From contig NZ_JAGWDK010000002.1 of the NCBI RefSeq assembly GCF_018398875.1, forward strand, positions 124,001 through 188,000: a stretch of DNA of 64,000 nt, in the 5' to 3' direction. Under the pieces are notes generated by a model. It saw only the letters and a list, made by a program, of their open reading frames with translations. It ran no database searches and had not been told where the DNA came from. Below are positions 36,613-45,186 of this stretch, piece after piece. This stretch comes from Bradyrhizobium sp. sGM-13 (lineage in GTDB: Bacteria > Pseudomonadota > Alphaproteobacteria > Rhizobiales > Xanthobacteraceae). Each line of letters opens with the position of its first letter. Positions within the stretch are counted from its first letter, which is position 1. The translations under genes and the position numbers were made by a program.

Positions 36613-37215
36613 CTAGCTGCAAATATTGCGGTACGCGCTCGCCGAAGCCGACTTGGCGGGGCCATCGACGACGTATGCTTCATCTTCCGTCACGAGATAT
36701 AGAAACGGCCTGTCTCCGGTATCTTCGCCCGACGCCGTTTTTCCTTTGACACGGCCGCAAATGGTGTCGACGGACTGCCCGAGCGTATTTTTGCGGATGG
36801 CCCGTTTCATCTCACCGAACTCGGCGGACGCCGGCTCCTCCAACTTCGCAGCAATCGTGGTCTTCGCCTTGATAATGACCGGATCGGACGTCTCAGCGGG
36901 CCGACCAGATGCCGGAGCTTCGACTTTCGCTTCGATCATGGCGGACTTCGCCTTTTTCTCAGCGAGTTGGTGCCCGTCGCGGACGTCAATCGACGGCTCT
37001 TGCGTCTTCGTCGCGATTGCGGACTTGACTTTTGTTGCCGCAGAATGGGGCTTGGGTGGCGCTGACGCCGGTTCAATCGGCCGACTGGCCGCCATCCCGT
37101 TGAGACAGCCGGACCCACTCGCGTCTGTGCATGCTTCCATGCTCGCTTGCGGCGGTAAGAGGCAGCTACAGCCAACCAGGGTCGCAGCCAGAACACCAAT
37201 GAGAAGCGTTCTCAT
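36613..37215 (-). CDS. lipoprotein with low-complexity linker
   Basis: 200 residues. The lipobox LVGC at residues 13-16 after a short hydrophobic signal (MRTLLIGVLAATLVGC) marks a lipoprotein. A long Ala/Lys/Pro/Glu linker holds related blocks (KVKSAIATKTQEPS, KKAKSAMIEAKVEAP, KAKTTIAAKLEEP). The C-terminal ~65 residues (GEMKRAIRKNTLGQSVDTICGRVKGK...) form a compact domain with two cysteines. Same strand as the LuxR gene, 139 bp upstream of it. Function unknown. Confidence 0.75.
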   Translation of the reverse strand: MRTLLIGVLAATLVGCSCLLPPQASMEACTDASGSGCLNGMAASRPIEPASAPPKPHSAATKVKSAIATKTQEPSIDVRDGHQLAEKKAKSAMIEAKVEAPASGRPAETSDPVIIKAKTTIAAKLEEPASAEFGEMKRAIRKNTLGQSVDTICGRVKGKTASGEDTGDRPFLYLVTEDEAYVVDGPAKSASASAYRNICS

Positions 37216-37499
37216 GCTAATCCCTCAAAAAAGGGGCCTGAGGTGCGCTCGCAATTCTTGCGGCGATCTAAAATGTTGCGCTGGTTGTCTATCATTTGCG
37301 CAAAAGTCTTAACTGTTGCTAAACGCCCATCCCGCGCCGCGGCGGTGGGCCCGTGCACATTGCGGGGGATGGGCTCGAATTGGCCTGTCGGCGGCCAATG
37401 ATCGAGCGCGTTTTTGAGCGAAGCAGGGACCGTTCGCGTAAGAAGCGCTTGAAACAAGAGACTAGAGCCGCTTTTAGCTCAATCAGAGCCGATAAGGCT

Positions 37500-38588
37500 C
37501 TACTTTGCTGAGACTGGAACGCCTCGAGGCGCGTCGGATGCTTCCGCCTCGATGCTCTTATTCAGTTTCTGGTTGACGATCTGGACCGTACGGTCGATTT
37601 CGGCGTTGGGTACGCCAAGCTGATGCGAAATCAGCTTCACCAGAAGGTCGACGCGCTCGATGGAAGGCGCGCCACCAGCGACCGCCCGGGCCGCCGACGA
37701 GGGCTTGAGAAGGCTTTCTGCTGCTTTGGCGTATTTCTCGAAAGGGACCTGATCCTTGGGATCGGCACCGAGGCGCTGGGCAATGGCATCGACATGGTCA
37801 TAGATCGACTGCGAGAGATTGATATCGCCGTGCACCGCGTCGCAGATCGATTGCGGCTCGTGCGGCGTGATGCAGCGGTAATTCCCCGTCAACAGCATCG
37901 ACCATTTGGCCAGAGGGACGAACATCGAATCGAACACTTTGAGCTTCACCGGAACGTCCTGGCCATCCAGCTTCACCGCATCGACGTCGGCTTCCAGCTC
38001 CCGAAGCAGCAAGTTATGTTTCTCATCCGCAAATGACGCTGCCTTGAAGTTTGTCGGCAGGCCGACGTGAAGGACATTTGCCGCCTCTTCCGGTGGACGG
38101 AAGGCCTGCGGATCAGGGGAGCAGAGCGACACCAGACCCGGTTCGAACCGTTCCCATACCGCAGCGTTGGTATAGGCGTCCTCCAGCTCCATTTTCGCAA
38201 GCGCCGGGATCCGTTTGAGATAGGGCAGGGGCGGCATGTTCATGATCGAAAGGCAAGGCAGCTTCGCCTCGGCGATCTTGATCATCAGAGCCTGGATCGC
38301 ATGGTCGGTGTATTGCGGCTCCTGCATCGCAAGACCAACCAGATCATAACGGCAAAGATCGACGTCGGCGGGCTCGACCGCGTCCAGGGTGCCAGGCAGG
38401 TCGCGCGAGAAGATCGGCCGGTGGGCTGCCTCGTCGCGCAGCTTGATGCGAACTTCGGTGCCGTCGCGATTGATGAGTTCTGCCGTCTGCTTCCGGCAAA
38501 CCAGGGTCACGCTGTGACCCGCCATCAAAAGCTTTGTCGCCAGCAATGAGCCATACGAGGCTCCAAGGATCAGAATGTTACGCGCCAT
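37500..38588 (-). CDS. ketopantoate reductase-like NAD(P)-binding protein
   Basis: 362 residues. The N-terminal Rossmann motif is unusual (ILILGASYGSLLATKLLMAG instead of GxGxxG), followed by TLVCRKQTAELI, then a helical domain. The overall pattern is that of 2-dehydropantoate 2-reductase or opine dehydrogenase relatives. ATG 38588 has GGGAGG upstream; the open frame extends 12 codons further. It lies 159 bp downstream of the CBS-domain gene on the same strand and could be in the operator-controlled set. Substrate unknown. Confidence 0.75.
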   Translation of the reverse strand: MARNILILGASYGSLLATKLLMAGHSVTLVCRKQTAELINRDGTEVRIKLRDEAAHRPIFSRDLPGTLDAVEPADVDLCRYDLVGLAMQEPQYTDHAIQALMIKIAEAKLPCLSIMNMPPLPYLKRIPALAKMELEDAYTNAAVWERFEPGLVSLCSPDPQAFRPPEEAANVLHVGLPTNFKAASFADEKHNLLLRELEADVDAVKLDGQDVPVKLKVFDSMFVPLAKWSMLLTGNYRCITPHEPQSICDAVHGDINLSQSIYDHVDAIAQRLGADPKDQVPFEKYAKAAESLLKPSSAARAVAGGAPSIERVDLLVKLISHQLGVPNAEIDRTVQIVNQKLNKSIEAEASDAPRGVPVSAK

Positions 38589-38747
38589 GCGCCCTCCCAC
38601 AGATAATGCTTTCCGGCGCGCCACACCTCCGGCGCAAAATTGCGAGCGCCTGCTTTGCGACAGGAGTTAAGCCGAATTTTCGGTGCGATACCGCCGGCTT
38701 CCCTGGAGTGCGGCCCATGAAATGCCGGCGGAGTTCGAAGGGACCGG

Positions 38748-39179
38748 TCAGGCCGACGCGGCCAGTCTGTAGGGCGTTGCTTCGTCGTCGAACGCTGCCG
38801 TGATGTCGCGAATGCTGATGACGCCGATCAGGCTGTAATTGTCGATCACCGGCACGTGGCGGATGTGATGCTTGCTCATGAGGTGACGGACATGCTCAAG
38901 CGTGTCCGCCGAGGTGCAGGAGACGAGCTGCTGCACCGAAATGAATTGCGAGACGCGCATGTTCACGCCGGCTGCGCCGTGTTCGGCGATCGCGCGAACC
39001 ACGTCGCGCTCGGTGAACATGCCGACCGCCGTGTTGCCTTCGGTGCGGACGACATCCTTTACGACCAGCGCGCTGATATTGCCGGAGCGCATCAGTTGCG
39101 CGGCAATGGCGACGGTCTCGTTCATGCGGACCGTTGCGACACGGGCGGCTTTCTTGCGCAGGATATCTCCGACTTGCAT
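38748..39179 (-). CDS. stand-alone CBS-domain pair protein
   Basis: 143 residues made of two CBS motifs (MQVGDILRKKAARV...GMFTERDVVRAIAEHG and RVSQFISVQQLVSC...IGVISIRDITAAF). Such pairs bind adenine nucleotides and tune a partner enzyme or transporter. GGAGG precedes the ATG. A 17-bp operator-like palindrome lies 31 bp upstream at 39211-39227, shared with the oxalate genes, so the protein is probably made together with them. Its partner is unknown; the ADP-forming ligase or the transporters are candidates. Confidence 0.88.
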   Translation of the reverse strand: MQVGDILRKKAARVATVRMNETVAIAAQLMRSGNISALVVKDVVRTEGNTAVGMFTERDVVRAIAEHGAAGVNMRVSQFISVQQLVSCTSADTLEHVRHLMSKHHIRHVPVIDNYSLIGVISIRDITAAFDDEATPYRLAASA

Positions 39180-39210
39180 GGCAACCTCCTTGGGTGACTA
39201 TAGCGAAGTC

Positions 39211-39227
39211 TGGTATACATAATGCCA
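39211..39227. promoter_or_regulatory. operator site 1 of the oxalate-island regulon
   Basis: TGGTATACATAATGCCA, a 17-bp near-palindrome, 31 bp upstream of the CBS-protein start. It matches five other sites in the window (40793, 44408, 44806, 50746, 50827). The form suits a FadR-type GntR dimer. Confidence 0.7.
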
Positions 39228-39394
39228 ATTGTCAACACGCGGAACGTGGAATTTTCGCAGCCAAGATCGAGATAAATAGGCAGTATTATTGACGTTTCTG
39301 GAACGTGCCGTGACATTCCAGGGGGAGGGCCTCGGGCTTTATCGGTCTCAATGTGGCGTCAGGTATGCCAGAGCTTGCTGGTCGTCAAAAGAAA

Positions 39395-39420
39395 ACGCGC
39401 CCACCCGGAGGTGAACGCGT
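39395..39420 (-). terminator. terminator of oxlT
   Basis: On the minus strand ACGCG..CACC-TCCG-GGTG..CGCGT is followed by TTTCTTTTG, 27 bp after the oxlT stop codon. Confidence 0.75.
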
Positions 39421-39446
39421 CTTGTTCTTGCCGTGGATCGGTGTGG

Positions 39447-40739
39447 TCAGGCCGCAATCTGCGATTTGGCGACCACCATCTTGCGCCAGGGTTTTAGCAC
39501 CGCGATCGCCAGCACCGAGGCCAGGATATTTGCGCCGGCCGCGACGATGAACACGGTGTCCCAAGTGCCTGACGACTGCTGCATGTAGTTCGCCACCGGC
39601 ACCAACAGCGCCGCGGTGCCCTTTGCGGTGTAGAGCAGGCCGGCATTGGTGGCCGCGAACTTCGCGCCGAAGGTGTCGGTGCAGGTCGATGGGAAGAGAG
39701 AGTAGATCTCGCCCCAGGCAAAGAACACGAAGCCCGACAGCAGCACGAACCAGACCGGGTCGTGGCCCAGCATGTAGAGGCCCCAGATGCCGATGCCTTC
39801 CATGCCGAACGCGATGAACATGGTGTTCTCGCGGCCGATCATGTCGGAGATCCAGCCGAAGAACGGACGGGTCAGGCCGTTGAGGACGCGATCGATCGTG
39901 GCCGCGAACGTCACCGCCGTCATCGTCACCGCCATTAGCGTCACCGGCACGCTGTCGACCTTCCAGTCGACGGCGATCGGCTTGAGGTTGGCCGTCACCA
40001 TCAATCCGCCCGCGCCGACGATCACGAACATGAAATACATCAGCCAGAAGATCGGCTGACGGATTACTTCGGTGGGTTGATAGTTGCGCCGGGTCTGGAT
40101 CACGTTGCTGTTTTGCACCGTCGGCACCTGTCCCGCTTTCGGCGAGAACATCAGGAAGGCGAGAATGACGATGATGATGCCTTGGCCGAGACCGAAATAG
40201 AGGAAGGTGGTCTGGAAGCCGGAGTCCTTGATCATGGCCTGGATCGGCGCAACGGTCAGCGCCGAGCCCGCGCCGAATCCGGCGGCGGTGATGCCGGCGG
40301 CGAGGCCGCGCTTGTCGGGAAACCACTTCAGCGCGTTGCCGACGCAGGTGCCGTACACGCCACCCGCGCCGATGCCTGCGATGATCATGCCGAGATAGAA
40401 GCCGTTGAGCGTGGTCGCCTGGGCGTTGATCGCCCATCCGACGGCGCAGAGGATGCCGCCGATCAGGACGACGAGGCGCGGGCCGTATTTATCGACGAAC
40501 CATCCCTCGACCGGCACCAGCCAGGTCTCGAACAGCACGAACAGCGTAAATGCCCACTGGATCGAGGCGCGATCCCATCCGAATTTCTGCTGGATGTCGG
40601 GGACGAAGAACGTCCAACCATATTGGTAGTTCGCGATCATCACCATCGCAGCGACGCCGATGGCCAATTGAGTCCAGCGATAGGCATCGCTCACTCGCGC
40701 CTCCGCGACGGGGGCTGCTCCGTGCACTGTATCCGTCAT
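39447..40739 (-). CDS. oxlT: MFS oxalate/formate antiporter family transporter
   Basis: 430 residues with 12 membrane segments. Family-typical stretches are QYGWTFFVPDIQQKFGW in TM1, FVLFETWLVPVEGWFVDKYGPR between TM2 and TM3, and GIGAGGVYGTCVGNALKWFPDKRGLAAGITAAGFG. OxlT exchanges oxalate for formate across the inner membrane. The ATG at 40739 has GGAGGAAGA upstream; the frame extends 45 codons further but without a better start. Operator site 2 lies 54 bp upstream. The same island encodes Frc and Oxc, which supports oxalate as substrate. Confidence 0.88.
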   Translation of the reverse strand: MTDTVHGAAPVAEARVSDAYRWTQLAIGVAAMVMIANYQYGWTFFVPDIQQKFGWDRASIQWAFTLFVLFETWLVPVEGWFVDKYGPRLVVLIGGILCAVGWAINAQATTLNGFYLGMIIAGIGAGGVYGTCVGNALKWFPDKRGLAAGITAAGFGAGSALTVAPIQAMIKDSGFQTTFLYFGLGQGIIIVILAFLMFSPKAGQVPTVQNSNVIQTRRNYQPTEVIRQPIFWLMYFMFVIVGAGGLMVTANLKPIAVDWKVDSVPVTLMAVTMTAVTFAATIDRVLNGLTRPFFGWISDMIGRENTMFIAFGMEGIGIWGLYMLGHDPVWFVLLSGFVFFAWGEIYSLFPSTCTDTFGAKFAATNAGLLYTAKGTAALLVPVANYMQQSSGTWDTVFIVAAGANILASVLAIAVLKPWRKMVVAKSQIAA

Positions 40740-40792
40740 TCTTCCTCCAAAGGGCTGCTGTTCTATCGTTGCCTGACAGCTCGGCGCGAGTG

Positions 40793-40809
40793 TGGTATAT
40801 GTTATGCCA
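40793..40809. promoter_or_regulatory. operator site 2 of the oxalate-island regulon
   Basis: TGGTATATGTTATGCCA, 54 bp upstream of the oxlT start. Confidence 0.7.
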
Positions 40810-40881
40810 GTAGACAAGAGAAAAATTTCCACACGTTTTAAGAATTCGCCCGCGTTCGGTGGAAAAGTGCACAAACGAAAA

Positions 40882-40903
40882 GGGCCGCGCGGTTGCGCGG
40901 CCC
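40882..40903 (-). terminator. terminator of the tctCBA operon
   Basis: Perfect stem GGGCCGCGC-AACC-GCGCGGCCC on the minus strand, followed by TTTTCGTTTG, 46 bp after the tctA stop. Confidence 0.85.
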
Positions 40904-40948
40904 AATCCGTCGGAAGCGTCTTAAGCTATTGCTTTGCTTAGAGCTCAA

Positions 40949-42451
40949 TCATGCGGTCGCCGCAGATCGCAGGCGGCTATATCCTTCCTGAATGAGCGAC
41001 CAGAACAACGCGATCAATCCCAGGATCATGATCGTGCTGACCAGCGGATTGGAAAGGAATACCCCAAACGATCCCTGGGATCCCAGAAGCGATTGGCGGA
41101 AGGCCTCTTCGGCCTTGTCGCCGAGCACGATCGCCAGCACCAGCGGCGCGAGGGGATAGTTGCACTTCTTGAGCAGATAACCGATCACGCCGAACACCAG
41201 CATCAGCATGACGTCAAACGTGCTGCTATGGACCGAATAGGCGCCGATCGCGCACAGCACCAGGATCAGTGGCGCAATGATGCTGAAAGGCACGCGCAGG
41301 ATAGCTGCGAAAATCGGTACGCAGGTCAGCACGACGATGAGGCCGACAATGTTGCCGAGATACATCGAGGCGATCAGGCCCCAGACGAATTCCTTCTGTT
41401 CGACAAACAGCATCGGTCCGGGCTGCAGGCCCCAGATCAACAGGCCGCCGAGCAACACAGCAGCCGTCGGAGAACCGGGCACGCCAAGCGAGAGCATCGG
41501 CAGCAGGGCGGAGGTGCCCGCGGCGTGGGCCGCGGTTTCCGGTGCGACCACGCCTTCGATCTCGCCCTTGCCGAAGTTCTTGCCGTTCTTCGCCATGCGC
41601 TTCGCGATGCCGTAGCTCATGAACGAGGCCGGAGTAGCGCCCGCCGGTGTAACGCCCATCCAGCAGCCAATGAAACAGGAACGCAATGAAGTCATCCAGT
41701 ACTTGGGCAATTCCTTCCAGGTCTGCAGCACGACCCGCAAATTGATCTTGGCTTTTCCACCGCGGAAGGCGAGCCCTTCTTCCATCGTCAGCAGGATTTC
41801 GCCGATACCGAACAGTCCAATCACCGCGATGAGGAAGTCGAACCCGTTCAGCAATGGCGTGAAGCCGAATGTCAGCCGCAACTGGCCGGTGATGGAATCG
41901 AGTCCAACAGCGGCAAGCGCAAAGCCGATCATCATGGCCGCGATGGTCTTGAACGGTGGCTCCTTACTGAGGCCGACGAAGCTGCAGAACGCCAGGAAAT
42001 AGACCGCGAATTTCTCCGCAGGCCCGAATTGCAGTGCAAAACCTGCAACCAGCGGCGCGACCAGCGTGATCATGACGACTGCGAACAGCGCGCCGACGAA
42101 GGAGGAGGTGAAGGCGGCCGTCAGTGCTTCGCCGGCCTTGCCCTGCTGCGCCATCGGATAGCCGTCGAACGTGGTGGCTACCGACCATGGTTCGCCCGGT
42201 ATGTTGAAGAGAATCGAGGTGATCGCTCCACCGAACAACGCGCCCCAGTAAATGCAGGACAGCATGATGATGGCCGAGGTCGGCGGCATCGAGAATGTCA
42301 GCGGCAACAGGATGGCAACGCCGTTGGCGCCGCCCAGTCCCGGGAGCACGCCGATGATGACGCCGAGCACGATGCCGAGAACCATCACCATTATATTGAA
42401 CGGCTGCAGCGCGACTGCAAAGCCGTGAAAAAGATTGACGAGTTCTTCCAT
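40949..42451 (-). CDS. tctA: tripartite tricarboxylate transporter, large membrane subunit TctA
   Basis: 500 residues, the usual size, with about 11-12 membrane segments. Family signatures: GVLPGLGGANGVAILLPLTF near the N-terminus and GCWMGVTPAGATPASFMSYGIAKRMAKNGKNFGKGEIEGV in the middle. Start chosen at ATG 42451 (MEELVNLFHGF); the frame extends 16 codons into the intergenic gap. It transports a carboxylate delivered by the TctC binding protein. Last gene of tctCBA; within the oxalate island the cargo might be oxalate or a related dicarboxylate. Confidence 0.93.
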   Translation of the reverse strand: MEELVNLFHGFAVALQPFNIMVMVLGIVLGVIIGVLPGLGGANGVAILLPLTFSMPPTSAIIMLSCIYWGALFGGAITSILFNIPGEPWSVATTFDGYPMAQQGKAGEALTAAFTSSFVGALFAVVMITLVAPLVAGFALQFGPAEKFAVYFLAFCSFVGLSKEPPFKTIAAMMIGFALAAVGLDSITGQLRLTFGFTPLLNGFDFLIAVIGLFGIGEILLTMEEGLAFRGGKAKINLRVVLQTWKELPKYWMTSLRSCFIGCWMGVTPAGATPASFMSYGIAKRMAKNGKNFGKGEIEGVVAPETAAHAAGTSALLPMLSLGVPGSPTAAVLLGGLLIWGLQPGPMLFVEQKEFVWGLIASMYLGNIVGLIVVLTCVPIFAAILRVPFSIIAPLILVLCAIGAYSVHSSTFDVMLMLVFGVIGYLLKKCNYPLAPLVLAIVLGDKAEEAFRQSLLGSQGSFGVFLSNPLVSTIMILGLIALFWSLIQEGYSRLRSAATA

Positions 42452-42483
42452 CCCGATAATCCAATCCTGACTGAGCGTCGAAG

Positions 42484-42981
42484 TTACAGATCGAGCCACT
42501 CTTCAACCGGCCCCTTGGGAAGCGGGACCATGAACCAGCGTTCGAAAATGAAGTAGGTGACAATGGGCATGCCGAACGCCACCGCCAGCACGGTAAGCCA
42601 GCGGTATTTGCCCAGCCATCGCATGAACCATGCGATGAAGATGATCGAAGCGACGTAGAGCCCAGTGAATGGCATGGCGCCGACATAGATGGCTGTCGGA
42701 ATGACGACACTCAGCACTTGGCGAAGCTGTCCCCACTCCGCGAACAGGGCGTCATTGTCTTCGCGCAGCCCGTGCCACAGATTTATCGCGCTGGAAGCGA
42801 CGATGAAAAGCCCGATATAGAATGGGAAAAACCCGGCGCGGGGGCCCTCAGCGCCCCAATTGATCCCCGCCTTGAGGCTGCCGACGATCACGATCACTCC
42901 GAACAGAGCGATCAGTAGGGTGACGCCTGCTTCCACGAGCTTGTGGGTCGGGCCGGTGTTGCTCGAACTGCCTGTTGTCAT
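42484..42981 (-). CDS. tctB: tripartite tricarboxylate transporter, small membrane subunit TctB
   Basis: 165 residues with four membrane segments (VTLLIALFGVIVIVGSLKAG; GFFPFYIGLFIVASSAINL; VVIPTAIYVGAMPFTGLYVA; WLTVLAVAFGMPIVTYFIF), the TctB pattern. It sits between tctC (80 bp upstream) and tctA (32 bp downstream) and is needed for the complex. Confidence 0.9.
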   Translation of the reverse strand: MTTGSSSNTGPTHKLVEAGVTLLIALFGVIVIVGSLKAGINWGAEGPRAGFFPFYIGLFIVASSAINLWHGLREDNDALFAEWGQLRQVLSVVIPTAIYVGAMPFTGLYVASIIFIAWFMRWLGKYRWLTVLAVAFGMPIVTYFIFERWFMVPLPKGPVEEWLDL

Positions 42982-43061
42982 CGAAACTCCATGCGCGATC
43001 CAGCCCGCGGAAACCGAGCCCGCCGTCTGCGTTGCTACCCTAATCGATCAGTGCTTCTCGG

Positions 43062-44072
43062 TCAGTTGCTCGGAGCGAGGAAACCGGCCTCTTTCATCAG
43101 AGCCTGATGACGCTTGTCCTCGGCCTCGACCCATTTGGCGTATTCTGCACCGGTCAGGAATGTCGTGTTGAATGCGCCGCTCTTCATGAAGTCCTGCCAC
43201 TCAGGAGTGGCGCGAATTTTCTTGAACAGTTCGACATAATACTCGACCTGGTCCTTGGTGGCCCTGGGCGCCATGAAGATGCCGCGCAGCATCAGATATT
43301 CCATGTCGAGACCTGCCGACTTGCAGGTCGGAATGTCCTTCCAGGCCTTGCCGTCCGCAATCGGCTCGTCGTAGGCCATCGGCTTTGCATCAAAAACGCA
43401 GAGCGGACGCAGCTTGCCGCCGCGCCATTGCGCGACCGCCTCGATCGGATTGTTGACGGTCGAATCGACGTGGTTGCCGACGAGCTGAACGGCGACTTCG
43501 CCGCCGCCCTTATAGGGAATGTAGGTGAACTTGGTGCCGACGGCTTTTTCCACGGCGACGGTGATGATCTGATCTTCCTGCTTCGAGCCGGTGCCGCCCA
43601 TCTTGATCGAGCCGGCGGGAGCGGCCTTCACGGCATCGATGTACTCCTTGGCCGTCTTGTACGGCTTGTCGGCGTTCACCCACAGCACGAATTCATCCAA
43701 TGCCAGCATCGCGACCGGCGTGAGATCTTTCCAGCTAAACGGAATTCCGGTGGCAAGCGGAGTGGTGAAAAGGTTGGAGAGCGTGATGATGATCTTGTGC
43801 GGATTTCCGCCCGATCCCTTGACGTCGAGGAAGCCTTCGCCGCCGGCGCCGCCGGACTTGTTGATGACGACCAGCGGCTGCTTCATCAGAGTGTGCTTGG
43901 TGACGATGCCCTGGATCGTGCGCGCCATCTGGTCGGCGCCGCCGCCTGTGCCGGCGGGGACGATGAATTCAACGGGCCGCACCGGCTCCCACGCCGCCGT
44001 TGCGGGGGCCGCGACCCCGCCCGTGCACAGCGCCGCAATCGCTCCCAACGCAAGATGTGTAGAACGCCTCAT
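43062..44072 (-). CDS. tctC: tripartite tricarboxylate transporter periplasmic binding protein TctC
   Basis: 336 residues. A signal peptide (MRRSTHLALGAIAALCTGGVAAPATA) is followed by the Bug/TctC fold with EFIVPAGTGGGADQMARTIQGI, IVINKSGGAGGEGFLDVKGSGG and GGEVAVQLVGNHVDSTVNNP. ATG 44072 has GGGAGTG at good spacing; a GTG three codons earlier is possible. It binds a carboxylate for TctAB. Operator site 3 lies 335 bp upstream, leaving a long leader. Confidence 0.92.
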   Translation of the reverse strand: MRRSTHLALGAIAALCTGGVAAPATAAWEPVRPVEFIVPAGTGGGADQMARTIQGIVTKHTLMKQPLVVINKSGGAGGEGFLDVKGSGGNPHKIIITLSNLFTTPLATGIPFSWKDLTPVAMLALDEFVLWVNADKPYKTAKEYIDAVKAAPAGSIKMGGTGSKQEDQIITVAVEKAVGTKFTYIPYKGGGEVAVQLVGNHVDSTVNNPIEAVAQWRGGKLRPLCVFDAKPMAYDEPIADGKAWKDIPTCKSAGLDMEYLMLRGIFMAPRATKDQVEYYVELFKKIRATPEWQDFMKSGAFNTTFLTGAEYAKWVEAEDKRHQALMKEAGFLAPSN

Positions 44073-44407
44073 TTGCTTCACTCCCGTTGAACTGTGGTTA
44101 CGCCGGTCTTTGCCGGCTTGGTAAGTTCATTCCCGATCAAACGTTTCGGGTCTTCATGCACCCATGATCGTCGCGCCGCAATGGTTGCCTCATTGCGCGT
44201 CCCGCAGGTTCGAATTGTACGAGGTGCCTGATCGGGCGGCATCCGCTCCTTTCGGCCAATTGTGAGTCTGAGAGGCGCAAGAAGAGGGGTGGGCACGCTC
44301 ACGCTGCCCGTTCCTTGCAATATCGCCTTCGCTGTCCCTTGCGGACTGCACGACCTAGCTCCCCCCTGGTATGCGCCCTTGTTCTGGTATGGGCGTTTTT
44401 AGAATTG

Positions 44408-44424
44408 TTGTATATGATATGCCA
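44408..44424. promoter_or_regulatory. operator site 3 of the oxalate-island regulon
   Basis: TTGTATATGATATGCCA, 335 bp upstream of the tctC start. Two nearby TGGTAT half-sites lie on its downstream (tctC) side. Confidence 0.6.
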
Positions 44425-44513
44425 CGATGCAACTGGTTTTTGGTTTCGACAGAAGACTCGGCCAATTTGTCGCAGGTGGCGCCCAAACAGGCAATCGGTG
44501 AGCGGCGAACGAA

Positions 44514-44538
44514 AACGGCCCCGGAAGCCGGGGCCGTT
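44514..44538 (-). terminator. terminator after the 45-residue small gene
   Basis: AACGGCCCCGG-CTT-CCGGGGCCGTT followed by TTCGTTCG on the minus strand. It lies 72 bp after the stop of the small gene at 44611. Confidence 0.85.
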
Positions 44539-44610
44539 GGTCGAATGCAATCGATGGTTGCTGCGGGATTTCGCGCGGTGCCGCGCAAAAAAGCCCTTAC
44601 TCTAGAAGCA

Positions 44611-44748
44611 TCAGAGACCGAAATGGGGGAGCTCGCCGTTGCGAACCGCAATGCGGCTGCTCGCGATCAGCAGACGGTCGATGGAAGCCATCAGGCGGCC
44701 GAACAGGGTTGGGGAGGGCAGGAGGCCGATGGATCCAGTCTTGGACAT
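44611..44748 (-). CDS. 45-residue small protein with its own operator and terminator
   Basis: Starts MSKTGSIGLLPSPTLFGRLM and ends RIAVRNGELPHFGL. ATG 44748 has AAGGGGACATCC upstream. The C-terminal half is amphipathic, and its NGELPHFGL ending resembles the end of short DUF1127-like proteins of rhizobia. Operator site 4 lies 57 bp upstream and a strong terminator follows, so it is a complete transcription unit of the same regulon. Function unknown. Confidence 0.6.
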   Translation of the reverse strand: MSKTGSIGLLPSPTLFGRLMASIDRLLIASSRIAVRNGELPHFGL

Positions 44749-44805
44749 GGATGTCCCCTTTCTGAAGTAGCGGAGAAGCCCCGCTTCGTGATACGGGGAG
44801 ACGTT

Positions 44806-44822
44806 ATGTATACCAGATACCA
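44806..44822. promoter_or_regulatory. operator site 4 of the oxalate-island regulon
   Basis: ATGTATACCAGATACCA, 57 bp upstream of the 45-residue gene; the most diverged of the six copies, with the right half-site ATACCA intact. Confidence 0.6.
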
Positions 44823-44955
44823 CCAACAGTGGCTTTGTTTGCATAGCAGCAATCAGACGTTTGCATTGCAGCAACGAGTTGGGGTGCTGGCACTCCAGAA
44901 TGAAAAACGCCGCCGGAAAACTGGCGGCCGTTGTATTCCAGAATCCCAAGGCTGC

Positions 44956-45081
44956 TTATTCCGCCGCCTGCTTCCGCGGCGAATCGACCGCGCCGGAGTC
45001 GTGGATTTCGGCGACCTGGTGATCGCTGAGGCCGAGGACCTGGCGGAGGCTCTCGTCGGTGTGCTCAGCGGCGACCTCGGT
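44956..45081 (-). pseudogene. 3' fragment of a formyl-CoA transferase gene
   Basis: Matches the end of the intact frc at 46820-46940, including the stop codon: the reading ends [20 protein letters not shown] and then RKQAAE-stop, against [20 protein letters not shown] and RKQAAE-stop in the intact gene. The upstream part of the copy is gone, replaced by the operator and small gene. Confidence 0.75.
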
Positions 45082-45186
45082 ACCTTTTTCGATCGGAAGG
45101 CTTTTTTGCAATCGTGAGAACAGACGCTTTACCTTTCGCCGTTAGATTGCAAAGGACAGGTTACACATCGACGAGGATGGCCAGTA

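Larger units (their letters stand above)
44073..44610. other. tctC leader and intergenic region
   Basis: About 540 bases. Holds the long tctC leader, two direct TGGTAT half-sites (44367-44372 and 44385-44390), operator site 3 (44408-44424) and a strong terminator (44514-44538). No convincing gene. Confidence 0.5.
44749..45186. other. intergenic region with operator 4 and a relic of frc
   Basis: About 440 bases. Holds the leader and operator of the small gene (44806-44822), the 3' relic of an frc copy (44956-45081) and the promoter region of the sulfatase-like gene at 45187. Confidence 0.6.
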
